Shown: piece after piece, positions 1 to 5,199 of the stretch | Numbering within the stretch: the first letter of the stretch is position 1 | Layout of the letters: every line of letters starts with the position of its first letter | NCBI GenBank assembly: GCA_964361075.1 | Contig: CAYHZL010000153.1 | Location: 1 to 8,503, forward strand | Source of the DNA: CAYHZL01 sp964361075 | GTDB taxonomy: Bacteria; Bacteroidota; Ignavibacteria; UBA10030; UBA8401 | Direction: 5' to 3' | DNA length: 8,503 nucleotides | Translations under genes and position numbers: made by a program | Notes under the pieces: model-generated | Database searches by the model: none | Told to the model about the DNA's origin: nothing | Seen by the model: the letters and a program-made list of their open reading frames with translations, nothing else

Positions 1-2
1 TT

Positions 3-65
3 CAAGTTGCGCGGCTGCCAAAAGATGCTCTTGTTGAAATCGAAGTTGTTGCTCTGGTCGTATAA
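3..65 (+). CDS. ridA: RidA-family imine/enamine deaminase, C-terminal end only
   Basis: Only the last 20 codons and a TAA stop are in the window; the gene begins upstream. The frame reads QVARLPKDALVEIEVVALVV. The segment LPKDALVEIEVVA matches the conserved C-terminal strand of the RidA/YjgF/UK114 family, usually written as L-P-x(3)-L-V-E-I-E-x-x-A. Family members are small trimeric cytosolic enzymes of about 125-130 residues that hydrolyse reactive enamine/imine intermediates released by PLP enzymes such as threonine dehydratase. The catalytic arginine lies upstream of the window, so activity cannot be judged here. The other two forward frames close without a recognisable match. Identification rests on this short tail alone, so a related subfamily is possible. 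Confidence 0.72.
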   Translation, partial: QVARLPKDALVEIEVVALVV

Positions 66-150
66 GTAGTTCGGCAGTTAGTATTCGGTAGCAGAAATAC
101 AAACTGATTACAGAATATTGATTGCTTGTTGTGTGCAATTTTAATGAGCT

Positions 151-187
151 ACGAGAACTCCCTGCGGTCTTGCCGCAGGGTAGTCGT
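151..187. repeat. GC-rich hairpin between the ridA end and the R-M island
   Basis: Positions 160-167 (CCCTGCGG) pair perfectly with 173-180 (CCGCAGGG) around a 5-nt loop. The pairing extends outward after a bulged T181: ACT 157-159 with AGT 182-184, then, past an unpaired AGA, ACG 151-153 with CGT 185-187. The stem is far more GC-rich than its surroundings. No T-run follows it on the + strand, so it is not a textbook intrinsic terminator. It could end transcription from the upstream gene less efficiently, or be a copy of a dispersed palindromic (REP-like) element. The rest of the gap 66-281 shows no gene I can support. Confidence 0.6.
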
Positions 188-281
188 CAATTTGAAAGAA
201 ATTTATTTACAAACCAACGACAGCGACAATTTTCAACCGACAAAAAAAATGTAACTTAGGCAACGACAATAAACAAAATCA

Positions 282-1589
282 ATGAACGACATGACACTTT
301 TAGAAAAAACAGACCTCGCAACAATTCCCATTGACTATTCTTGGTCGTTTGCCGACAAGACAATCAAAGACACTTCCTACATTACGCACGGCTACTACAC
401 TTATCCCGCTAAATTTATTCCGCAACTTGCATCACGACTGATAAAGGAACACAGCAACGAAAACGACATTGTTATTGATACATTTTTGGGCAGCGGGACA
501 ACTGTTGTAGAAGCAATCGTAAATAACAGAATTGGAATTGGGACAGACATCAACGACATTGCATACTTAATTGCAAAAGTTAAAACAACACCAATTAAGA
601 CAGCAGAACTTCTGCAAGAATTCAGCAAGATCGAATTTGATTTGCAGAACAGATTAAATGGACAATATGATTTTTTTCTAAAAAAATCTTTAAAGGTTGT
701 TCCACAAAACGAAAGAATTGATTATTGGTTTTTACCACAGCAGAAAGAAAAATTGTCAATCATCTTTGCAAGAATTTTAGAAATAAAAAACAACGATATC
801 CGAAATTTCTTTTTAGTTGCGTTTGCACAAATTCTAAAATCTTGTTCAATCTGGCTACAAAAAAGTGTTAAGCCGACACGAGACCAAAACAAAAAAATTT
901 ACGAACCGCTGACTTTGTTTCTCAAGCAATCAAAGAAAATGATTAAGAGACATTTTGAGTTTGACAAAATTTTAAATCCGAAAATAAAACAGAACATTAA
1001 CAAATATAGAGTAGTGCAATGTGCCGACTCCCGAAACTTGCCTTGCGAAAAAAATAAAGCGACACTAATCGTAACAAGTCCTCCCTATGTAACTTCTTAC
1101 GAATATGCTGACTTGCATCAGTTGCCGTCTTTGTGGTTTGGATATTTGAGCGAGTTAGCAGAGTTTAGAAAAAAGTTTATCGGCAGTGCTTACACAGACA
1201 GAGAAAAAATTGATTTAAAAAGTTCTTTGGCAGAAGAAATTGTTTTACAATTAGGAGAGAATAAAAAAGGCAGAGAGGTAAAAAATTATTTTGCTGATTT
1301 GCTGGAAACATTTGTTGAGATGAAAAGGGTTTTAAAGAAAGGTGGTAGGGCTTGCATTGTCATTGGCAATACGCAATTTCAAGGAGTAAATATTTTAAAT
1401 GCAGAAGTTTTTCAAGAGCAATTTGAAAATATTGGTTTCAAAACTCACGACATCATTCACAGAGAAATTCCCTCTAAAATGTTGCCATCAACAAGAAACT
1501 CCGATACTGGACAGTTTGTAAAAGCAAATGATAAAAATCTAAAATTGGCTTATCCGACAGAATATATTTTAATAATGGAAAAACTTTAA
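282..1589 (+). CDS. DNA methyltransferase, TSPPY (amino-group, probably m4C) type
   Basis: This is an S-adenosylmethionine-dependent DNA methyltransferase of 435 aa. A motif X-like segment (HGYYTYPAKFIP, residues 36-47) comes first. Motif I (DTFLGSGTT, 66-74) follows and binds SAM, with an acidic motif II position at D89 (GTDIN). The catalytic motif IV, TSPPY, is at 265-269. The S-P-P-Y form is typical of N4-cytosine methyltransferases, although some N6-adenine enzymes share it. The order X-I-II, then about 190 residues, then IV, suggests that the target-recognition region sits between motifs I and IV, as in alpha-type enzymes. The ATG at 282 is chosen because an in-frame TAA lies at 270-272; the ATG at 291 is an alternative. 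The next gene starts 5 nt after its stop, consistent with an R-M operon. It presumably protects host DNA against the endonuclease two genes downstream; the recognition sequence cannot be read from the protein. Confidence 0.9.
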   Translation: MNDMTLLEKTDLATIPIDYSWSFADKTIKDTSYITHGYYTYPAKFIPQLASRLIKEHSNENDIVIDTFLGSGTTVVEAIVNNRIGIGTDINDIAYLIAKVKTTPIKTAELLQEFSKIEFDLQNRLNGQYDFFLKKSLKVVPQNERIDYWFLPQQKEKLSIIFARILEIKNNDIRNFFLVAFAQILKSCSIWLQKSVKPTRDQNKKIYEPLTLFLKQSKKMIKRHFEFDKILNPKIKQNINKYRVVQCADSRNLPCEKNKATLIVTSPPYVTSYEYADLHQLPSLWFGYLSELAEFRKKFIGSAYTDREKIDLKSSLAEEIVLQLGENKKGREVKNYFADLLETFVEMKRVLKKGGRACIVIGNTQFQGVNILNAEVFQEQFENIGFKTHDIIHREIPSKMLPSTRNSDTGQFVKANDKNLKLAYPTEYILIMEKL

Positions 1590-1594
1590 CTTAT

Positions 1595-1804
1595 ATGATT
1601 ACCAATAAACAAGCAAAAAAAGAAATTCAAAACTACTTTAATTATTGTGGTTTTGACAAAGAAAAAATTAACAAAGATGTGATACAGGGCTTTGTTGAAA
1701 TGTGCAATAGTGATTATGAAGAATGGGTTAACCAAATGCTTAACAGTTATTTTAATGATAATGGACAAAAGTTTGTAGGCGGTAAATTTTTTTATGAAAA
1801 GTAA
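1595..1804 (+). CDS. Small unknown protein between methyltransferase and endonuclease
   Basis: This 69-aa protein is not recognised. It starts with ATG 5 nt after the methyltransferase stop and ends 6 nt before the endonuclease start, so it is almost certainly co-transcribed with both. It is rich in Lys, Asn, Glu, Phe and Tyr, is predicted by eye to be mostly helical in its first 55 residues (EEWVNQMLNSYF at about 42-53), and has two cysteines (19 and 38). It has no visible helix-turn-helix, signal peptide or membrane segment, so it does not look like a classical C (controller) protein of R-M systems. A folding partner or accessory subunit of the endonuclease is possible from position alone. 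The tight spacing on both sides supports its being a real gene. A reverse-strand reading frame over the same region has no supporting context. Confidence 0.6.
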   Translation: MITNKQAKKEIQNYFNYCGFDKEKINKDVIQGFVEMCNSDYEEWVNQMLNSYFNDNGQKFVGGKFFYEK

Positions 1805-1810
1805 TTTTTT

Positions 1811-2497
1811 ATGAAAGCAAAAGATGTTATTGTTCTATATGAGAAATACAAAAACAAGTATGGCAAACACGCCTATAAGTATATTTCAAAAATATTAATT
1901 GAAGCAAAAGAAATTCACTACCAAGATTTCCTTAAGAATCCAACTCCCAAGGGCGACTTTGAACAATCTTGGAAAGGAATAAAAGGCAGCGCATTAGAAA
2001 AATTAATCGATTTCATTTTAAATGAACAGATTACTTTGCTTGGATTAAAAATTATAAGTGGTAAAACATTTGAAAATGCTAATCCAAAAAATTTATCAAT
2101 CGAATTACAAAATGTAAAAAGAAATTTATCAATTGATTTTGGTAAATTTGGATTTCATATTCCAGATGTTGATTTGGTCGTTTATGTTCCAAAAGAACCC
2201 TTTAAAGTAATAGCGATTCTATCAAGTAAATCAACCTTGCGAGAAAGAATTGCTCAATCTGGATATTGGAATATTAAAATAAAGCAATACGCCTTAACAA
2301 AACATATCAAAGTATTCTTTGTTTCTCCAGATGAAGATGGAGAATTTGATGTAAATGACAAAATGAGTAAAAGCAGAGCTATTGTTGAAGCAGATTTAGA
2401 TGGAGCGTATGTAATGACAGAATCTGAAGTTAAAGAGAGTGAAAAGGTAAAAATGTTTGATAAATTCATTGACGACTTAAAAAATCTAATCAAATGA
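1811..2497 (+). CDS. Type II restriction endonuclease, BsaWI/Ecl18kI-like (CC..GG cutter family)
   Basis: This 228-aa cytosolic protein is probably the cutting enzyme of the R-M system. It shows a PD-(D/E)XK-type core: P118-D119 in HIPDVDLVVY, a strand FKVIAIL, then SSK (138-140) with K140 as the catalytic lysine. It is followed at once by STLRER, giving the pattern K-x3-R-E-R (K140, R144, E145, R146). That pattern occurs in the structurally related EcoRII/Ecl18kI/NgoMIV/BsaWI group, where the R-(E/D)-R residues read CC:GG. The D119-K140 spacing of 21 is close to that in Ecl18kI. E63 in KGSALEKLIDFIL could be the conserved N-terminal helix acid. The displaced second acid expected 13-14 residues after the lysine is not obvious (W153, N154). 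The name BsaWI-like comes from overall resemblance and length; the exact subfamily and site are uncertain. Its TGA overlaps a downstream ATG (ATGA, 2494-2497). Confidence 0.68.
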   Translation: MKAKDVIVLYEKYKNKYGKHAYKYISKILIEAKEIHYQDFLKNPTPKGDFEQSWKGIKGSALEKLIDFILNEQITLLGLKIISGKTFENANPKNLSIELQNVKRNLSIDFGKFGFHIPDVDLVVYVPKEPFKVIAILSSKSTLRERIAQSGYWNIKIKQYALTKHIKVFFVSPDEDGEFDVNDKMSKSRAIVEADLDGAYVMTESEVKESEKVKMFDKFIDDLKNLIK

Positions 2498-2539
2498 AAA
2501 AAATTGATTTCAAAAAAGAAAAAAAAATTGAAACTTGAA

Positions 2540-2731
2540 ATGAAACAAAACAAGCAAAGAGAAACTCTTCCTCACAAATTACTTGCTCCAATAGACATTT
2601 TATTCCTTGCACAATGTTTTTTAGAAAAATCAAAACAAGCATATGAAAACAAGGACGAAAAATATTTTAACTTTCATTATCAACTTTATTCAGTTTCAAT
2701 AAATCACTATTCAAAAATGACATCGCACTGA
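2540..2731 (+). CDS. Small unknown protein between endonuclease and second methyltransferase
   Basis: This 63-aa protein is not recognised. The ATG at 2540 is the first good start in this frame; the frame could open earlier with a TTG at 2504, but that would add only a lysine-rich run encoded by A-tracts. A competing start exists: the ATG at 2494 overlaps the endonuclease stop as ATGA but enters a frame that closes at 2536-2538, just after a run of nine A (2519-2527). One base fewer in that run would join the ATGA start to this protein. Its TGA directly abuts the next ATG (2729-2731/2732), implying translational coupling. The sequence contains a hydrophobic patch (LLAPIDILFLAQCFL) followed by a Tyr/His-rich helix-like stretch. 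It has no visible DNA-binding motif. Confidence 0.5.
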   Translation: MKQNKQRETLPHKLLAPIDILFLAQCFLEKSKQAYENKDEKYFNFHYQLYSVSINHYSKMTSH

Positions 2732-3415
2732 ATGAAAAAGAATACAGAGTTAATTCTTGAATCCACTACTCTTTGGGATTTCCCTACTCAAAATTACGGA
2801 GACAAACCACACGGCAACAACAAATACAACGGAGTAACTCCCGCCTTTATAATTTGGAATTTATTACAACGCTACACAAAAGAAAATGATTTAGTCGTTG
2901 ACCCGATGTGCGGAAGCGGAACAACAATAGATGTTGCAAAAGAACTAAAGAGAAAAGTAATCGGCTACGATATAAATATTGTGCGACCAGATGTAATAAA
3001 AAATGACGCAAGAAAAATTCCACTTGACGACAACAGCGCTGATTTTGTTTTTATTGACAGCCCCTACTCTGACAACATAAAATACTCCGACGATAAAAAC
3101 TGCATTGGAAAAATTTCTTGTGAAAAGACAGAGTTTTATGACGAGTTAGAAAAAGTTGCAAAAGAAGCCCACAGAATTTTGAGACCAGAAAAAGTAATTG
3201 CTTGGCTCATTGGCGACCAATGGATAAAAAAGAAATTTACACCGACTGGATTTTTAGTTTATCAACGACTTGAAAAATATTTTGAGCCAATGGACGCAAT
3301 TTGTGTAACACGACACAACCAGACATCAAACACTGGACTTTGGCACAACAGAGCGAGACGATTTAATTTTTATTTGCGAGGATTCAAACATTTATTCATA
3401 ATGAGGAAAAAATAA
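2732..3415 (+). CDS. Small DNA methyltransferase (amino-group, D-S-P-Y motif)
   Basis: This is a 227-aa SAM-dependent DNA methyltransferase of the N4-cytosine/N6-adenine superfamily. An N-terminal segment (TTLWDFPTQNYG, residues 12-23, then HGNNKYNGVTPA) precedes motif I (VVDPMCGSGTT, 55-65) and the acidic GYDI (78-81). Motif IV is IDSPYSD (108-114), a variant of the usual (D/S)PPY in which the first proline is serine. Only about 115 residues follow motif IV, so any target-recognition domain is small and must lie C-terminally. It starts immediately after the preceding stop and probably closes the five-gene run, because an 84-nt gap follows. It could be a second modification enzyme for the same site, act on the other strand or base, or be the surviving partner of the CfrBI-like remnant downstream. 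Sequence alone does not decide. Confidence 0.85.
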   Translation: MKKNTELILESTTLWDFPTQNYGDKPHGNNKYNGVTPAFIIWNLLQRYTKENDLVVDPMCGSGTTIDVAKELKRKVIGYDINIVRPDVIKNDARKIPLDDNSADFVFIDSPYSDNIKYSDDKNCIGKISCEKTEFYDELEKVAKEAHRILRPEKVIAWLIGDQWIKKKFTPTGFLVYQRLEKYFEPMDAICVTRHNQTSNTGLWHNRARRFNFYLRGFKHLFIMRKK

Positions 3416-3499
3416 AAAGGCGAGTAAAACATTCTTATAACAAAGCGTAAAATCATTTACAAAAATCCAGTATAAATTTCTTCAACTAAAACAACTAAA

Positions 3500-3706
3500 A
3501 TGAGAAAAGTAATTTTTGACACCGAACCAATGATTTATACTACTGGTGCTTTCTTGCAACCAATGAAGGTAACGGATAGTGAAGGAAAAGAAATTTGGGT
3601 TTGGTATGTTTCAGAATTCAATGAGGATACCTTTAGAGATGGAGAGCATTATGATCCAAAAGAGTTTGGAAATTCCAAAGAAGAACTGATTTTGGAAATT
3701 GCGTAG
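3500..3706 (+). CDS. Small unknown protein, copy A of a duplicated family
   Basis: This 68-aa protein of unknown function is clearly related to the protein at 4018-4242. Both share E-P-x-I-Y-(T/S)-T-G-x2-L-x-P-M-K-V, then G-K-E, a W-V pair, and E-F-x2-D-T-(F/Y)-x-D-G, in the same order and spacing. The pattern of short strands with conserved Gly, Trp and acidic residues suggests a small beta-rich domain. It is not a helix-turn-helix protein and has no signal or membrane segment. The start is the ATG at 3500, 84 nt after the second methyltransferase. Its last 8 nt overlap, in another frame, the CfrBI-like fragment. Copy B ends about three residues earlier relative to the shared region, so the TAG used here may come from the fragment's sequence rather than from the original gene end. 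Confidence 0.65.
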   Translation: MRKVIFDTEPMIYTTGAFLQPMKVTDSEGKEIWVWYVSEFNEDTFRDGEHYDPKEFGNSKEELILEIA

Positions 3707-4013
3707 GGAAATAGATTTTTATTTTCTCAAAGACGGAAAAGAATTTTTGTGCGAAGTAAAACTGATGGGCAGAGGAAATCCTGAAAGTGCGGACGCAGTA
3801 ATTGCAAGAGCCACAAATGTTTTCGTAGCAGACAAACTTTCACAGCAAAACAAAAACCAACTTGACGATTTGAAAATAAATTGGATTGAGTTGAGAACAC
3901 AAGACGGCTACAAACGCTTTAAGAAAGCATTGGAGAAATTGAAAATTCCACACAAGGACTACAACGGCAATCTGGATAAAGACCTTGACAAGATTTTTGC
4001 AGAAATATTTTAA
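3699..4013 (+). pseudogene. CfrBI-type restriction endonuclease, C-terminal fragment
   Basis: This open stretch of about 104 codons resembles the C-terminal part of CfrBI-family type II endonucleases, which cut CCWWGG. It contains a PD-(D/E)XK-like core: D5 in RREIDFYF, then a strand FLCEVKLMG with E-V-K at about 19-21, followed by GRGNPESADAVIARA, a segment I associate with this family. The frame is closed upstream by TGA at 3687-3689, has only a TTG at 3699 as a start, and begins inside the end of copy A. The N-terminal portion expected for the family is absent, and nothing like it lies in 3416-3500. I therefore read it as a 5'-truncated remnant, probably inactive although the catalytic motif survives. 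The stop is followed 4 nt later by the ATG of copy B. A functional short nuclease domain started from TTG cannot be excluded. Confidence 0.68.
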
Positions 4014-4017
4014 TAGT

Positions 4018-4242
4018 ATGAGTTTAAAAATTGAACAAAGAATTATCGGGAATCAAATCACAGAATTTGAACCGAGAATTTATTCAACCGGTGTTCATTT
4101 AATCCCGATGAAAGTGAAATTGAACGGAAAAGAAAAATTTATTTGGGTTGCAGATGAATTTGAAGGTGATACTTATTTTGACGGTAAAGATATTTCAGCA
4201 AAGGTTCTTTCAAATAGAATAGAAGAAATGTTTGTTGAATAA
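4018..4242 (+). CDS. Small unknown protein, copy B of a duplicated family
   Basis: This 74-aa protein is a paralogue of the protein at 3500-3706 and lies on the other side of the CfrBI-like fragment. The ATG at 4018 is preferred because it follows the fragment's stop (4011-4013) by 4 nt; a TTG at 3985 would add 11 residues overlapping the nuclease frame. The shared core is EPRIYSTGVHLIPMKVKLN, then GKE, WV, and EFEGDTYFDG, against EPMIYTTGAFLQPMKV and EFNEDTFRDG in copy A. Outside the core the ends differ, and the nucleotide sequences have diverged considerably. The duplication is thus old, or the copies came from different R-M modules. Association with the CfrBI-like gene suggests an accessory role in that R-M system, but this is inference from position only. 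Confidence 0.68.
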   Translation: MSLKIEQRIIGNQITEFEPRIYSTGVHLIPMKVKLNGKEKFIWVADEFEGDTYFDGKDISAKVLSNRIEEMFVE

Positions 4243-4252
4243 TTCAAGGTGA

Positions 4253-4378
4253 CTGTTTGAAATTACAGAAATACTTGAACTAGTGCGAAGAATGGATTAC
4301 TGAAATGGTTCGCATTACAAAATTGAATGGTTCAATCCTTCTTCACAACGTTCAAAAGTGGCTGACATACTACCATGA
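4253..4378 (+). pseudogene. Possible remnant of a gene end upstream of the DUF5683 gene
   Basis: In one frame, 4253-4300 reads LFEITEILELVRRMDY and then meets TGA (4301-4303). The same frame continues as NGSHYKIEWF, then NPSSQRSKVADILP, and stops at TGA 4376-4378, overlapping the downstream ATG as ATGA. Such an overlap is typical of a real, coupled gene end, and the residue content looks protein-like on both sides of the internal stop. A TGG in place of TGA would make it continuous. I do not recognise the protein. It could be the decayed 3' end of the gene that originally preceded the DUF5683 gene before the R-M island arrived. At this length chance is a serious alternative. Confidence 0.25.
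4287..4344. repeat. Bulged 11-bp hairpin upstream of the DUF5683 gene
   Basis: GAAGAATGGATT (4287-4298) pairs with AATCCTTCTTC (4334-4344) over 11 bp with a single bulged T at 4293 and a 35-nt loop. The loop also contains a direct repeat of AATGGTTC (4304-4311 and 4326-4333). No T-run follows, so it is not an obvious terminator. It lies at the right-hand edge of the R-M island, 31 nt before the DUF5683 start codon, where it could affect expression or mark a junction. Confidence 0.45.
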
Positions 4379-4974
4379 AAACCCTCTCGCTCTATATTGT
4401 TGCACTCTTTTTTTTTCCTCACTTTGTTTTTACACAGCACTCTTTTCAATACGAAAAACCGATTGCATCGCCACTTTTTATTTCTGCGAGGACTGATTCG
4501 CTTCCGCGTATTCTGAACGAAGATTCTCTCGTCGCAACAAAAATTTCAGTGGTTGATACAACAATTCGTTCACCGAAATTTACAGTGGTGGCAATGCTCG
4601 CTTCCGGATTATTGCCGGGTGTTGGTCAGTTGTACAACCAATCGTATTGGAAAGCGCCTATCGTGTGGGGATTCGGATATTATTTTTATTCCGTCTATCG
4701 CGAGCAGGATAAGTTGTATGCAGAAAAACGTGATGCGTATGCAGCGTCATTATTAGCCGACTCGTTGCATATCGGAAATGCAACGTTAAAAGATCATCGA
4801 AATTTTTATCGCGGGCAACGCGATACGTTCGGCTGGTATTTGGCAATTGCATATCTCATCAACGTGCTCGATGCGTACGTTGATGCCGCGTTATTTAATT
4901 TTGAAGTAAGCCCAAACTTGCAGCCTCGAAACGAAATTGAAATGCGGGCAAGTGTTCGCATTCCGATACAATAA
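4375..4974 (+). CDS. DUF5683-type exported/membrane protein
   Basis: This 199-aa protein has an N-terminal signal-peptide-like segment (hydrophobic residues about 5-20, ending FVFTQHS). A conserved DUF5683-like domain spans about 69-180: ASGLLPGVGQLYNQSYWKAP (75-94), a hydrophobic stretch IVWGFGYYFYSVY, an RDAY segment (119-122), FYRGQRD (144-150), then a second hydrophobic segment and LDAYVDAALFNFEVSP (165-180). The family is widespread in Bacteroidota/Chlorobiota, has no assigned function, and is thought to sit in the envelope. The gene uses the ATG at 4375, which overlaps the TGA of a possible upstream gene remnant. The base composition shifts here from the AT-rich island to the higher-GC chromosomal style. 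In related genomes I recall this family near parA/parB and dapB; neither is visible here. Confidence 0.8.
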   Translation: MKTLSLYIVALFFFPHFVFTQHSFQYEKPIASPLFISARTDSLPRILNEDSLVATKISVVDTTIRSPKFTVVAMLASGLLPGVGQLYNQSYWKAPIVWGFGYYFYSVYREQDKLYAEKRDAYAASLLADSLHIGNATLKDHRNFYRGQRDTFGWYLAIAYLINVLDAYVDAALFNFEVSPNLQPRNEIEMRASVRIPIQ

Positions 4975-5010
4975 ATATCCACGAAGAAAACGAAGATGTG
5001 CGAGGAATTT

Positions 5011-5148
5011 TTTAAGGGCGGTTCTATAAATTGAAAAAAAAACTTCTCGCAAAGACGCGAAGTCGCAAAATGTTTATTATTATTTGTTTTCTTCGTGCCT
5101 TTGTGTATTAGTGGCGAAAAAAACTTAATTTTTGAAACTGCCCTTAAA
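5011..5148. repeat. MITE-like inverted-repeat element 1 (upstream of maeB)
   Basis: TTTAAGGGC (5011-5019) pairs exactly with GCCCTTAAA (5140-5148). The pairing continues inward, imperfectly, through GGTTC (5020-5024) against GAAACT (5134-5139). The element is about 136 bp. TA at each tip would fit the TA target duplication of IS630/Tc1-like elements. Its interior (CTTCTCGCAAAGACGCGAAG at 5043-5062, and CTTCGTGCC... to 5115) has the look of a dispersed non-coding repeat. A 12-bp inverted repeat, CACGAAGAAAAC at 4980-4991 against GTTTTCTTCGTG at 5086-5097, links its interior to sequence just outside the left end, so more than one repeat unit may be layered here. No ORF is present. It occupies most of the 225-nt gap between the DUF5683 gene and maeB. 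Confidence 0.6.
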
Positions 5149-5186
5149 TATTTTTCGTATATCGTTGTGCTTTTTACGTGAGAAAA

Positions 5187-5193
5187 AAAGGAG
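5187..5193 (+). promoter_or_regulatory. Strong Shine-Dalgarno site of maeB
   Basis: AAAGGAG lies 6 nt before the ATG at 5200 and fixes the maeB start. It is noteworthy because most other genes in this window lack a clear Shine-Dalgarno sequence, as is common in Bacteroidota, suggesting that this gene is translated at a high level. Confidence 0.75.
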
Positions 5194-5199
5194 ACACTT

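Noticed and set aside
1595..1804. Controller (C) protein for the R-M operon
   Set aside because: C proteins are small helix-turn-helix regulators. The 69-aa protein shows no such motif, and no C-box-like repeat was seen upstream of 282.
4301..4303. TGA read as tryptophan (alternative genetic code) in the frame upstream of the DUF5683 gene
   Set aside because: The endonuclease and the 63-aa gene end cleanly at TGA, and TGG is used for Trp throughout, so the standard code applies.
4287..4348. Possible tRNA or tRNA 3'-end fragment, suggested by GGTTCAATCC and an acceptor-like GAAGAA/TTCTTC pairing
   Set aside because: The span is too short, no D or anticodon arm can be drawn, the T-arm does not form a 5-bp stem with a 7-nt loop, and there is no CCA. 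It is treated only as a hairpin.
5160..5167. TATCGTTG resembling the Bacteroidota -7 promoter element (TAnnTTTG) upstream of maeB
   Set aside because: It has one mismatch, and the nearest TTG (5132-5134) is 25 nt away rather than about 19, so a promoter call is not supported.
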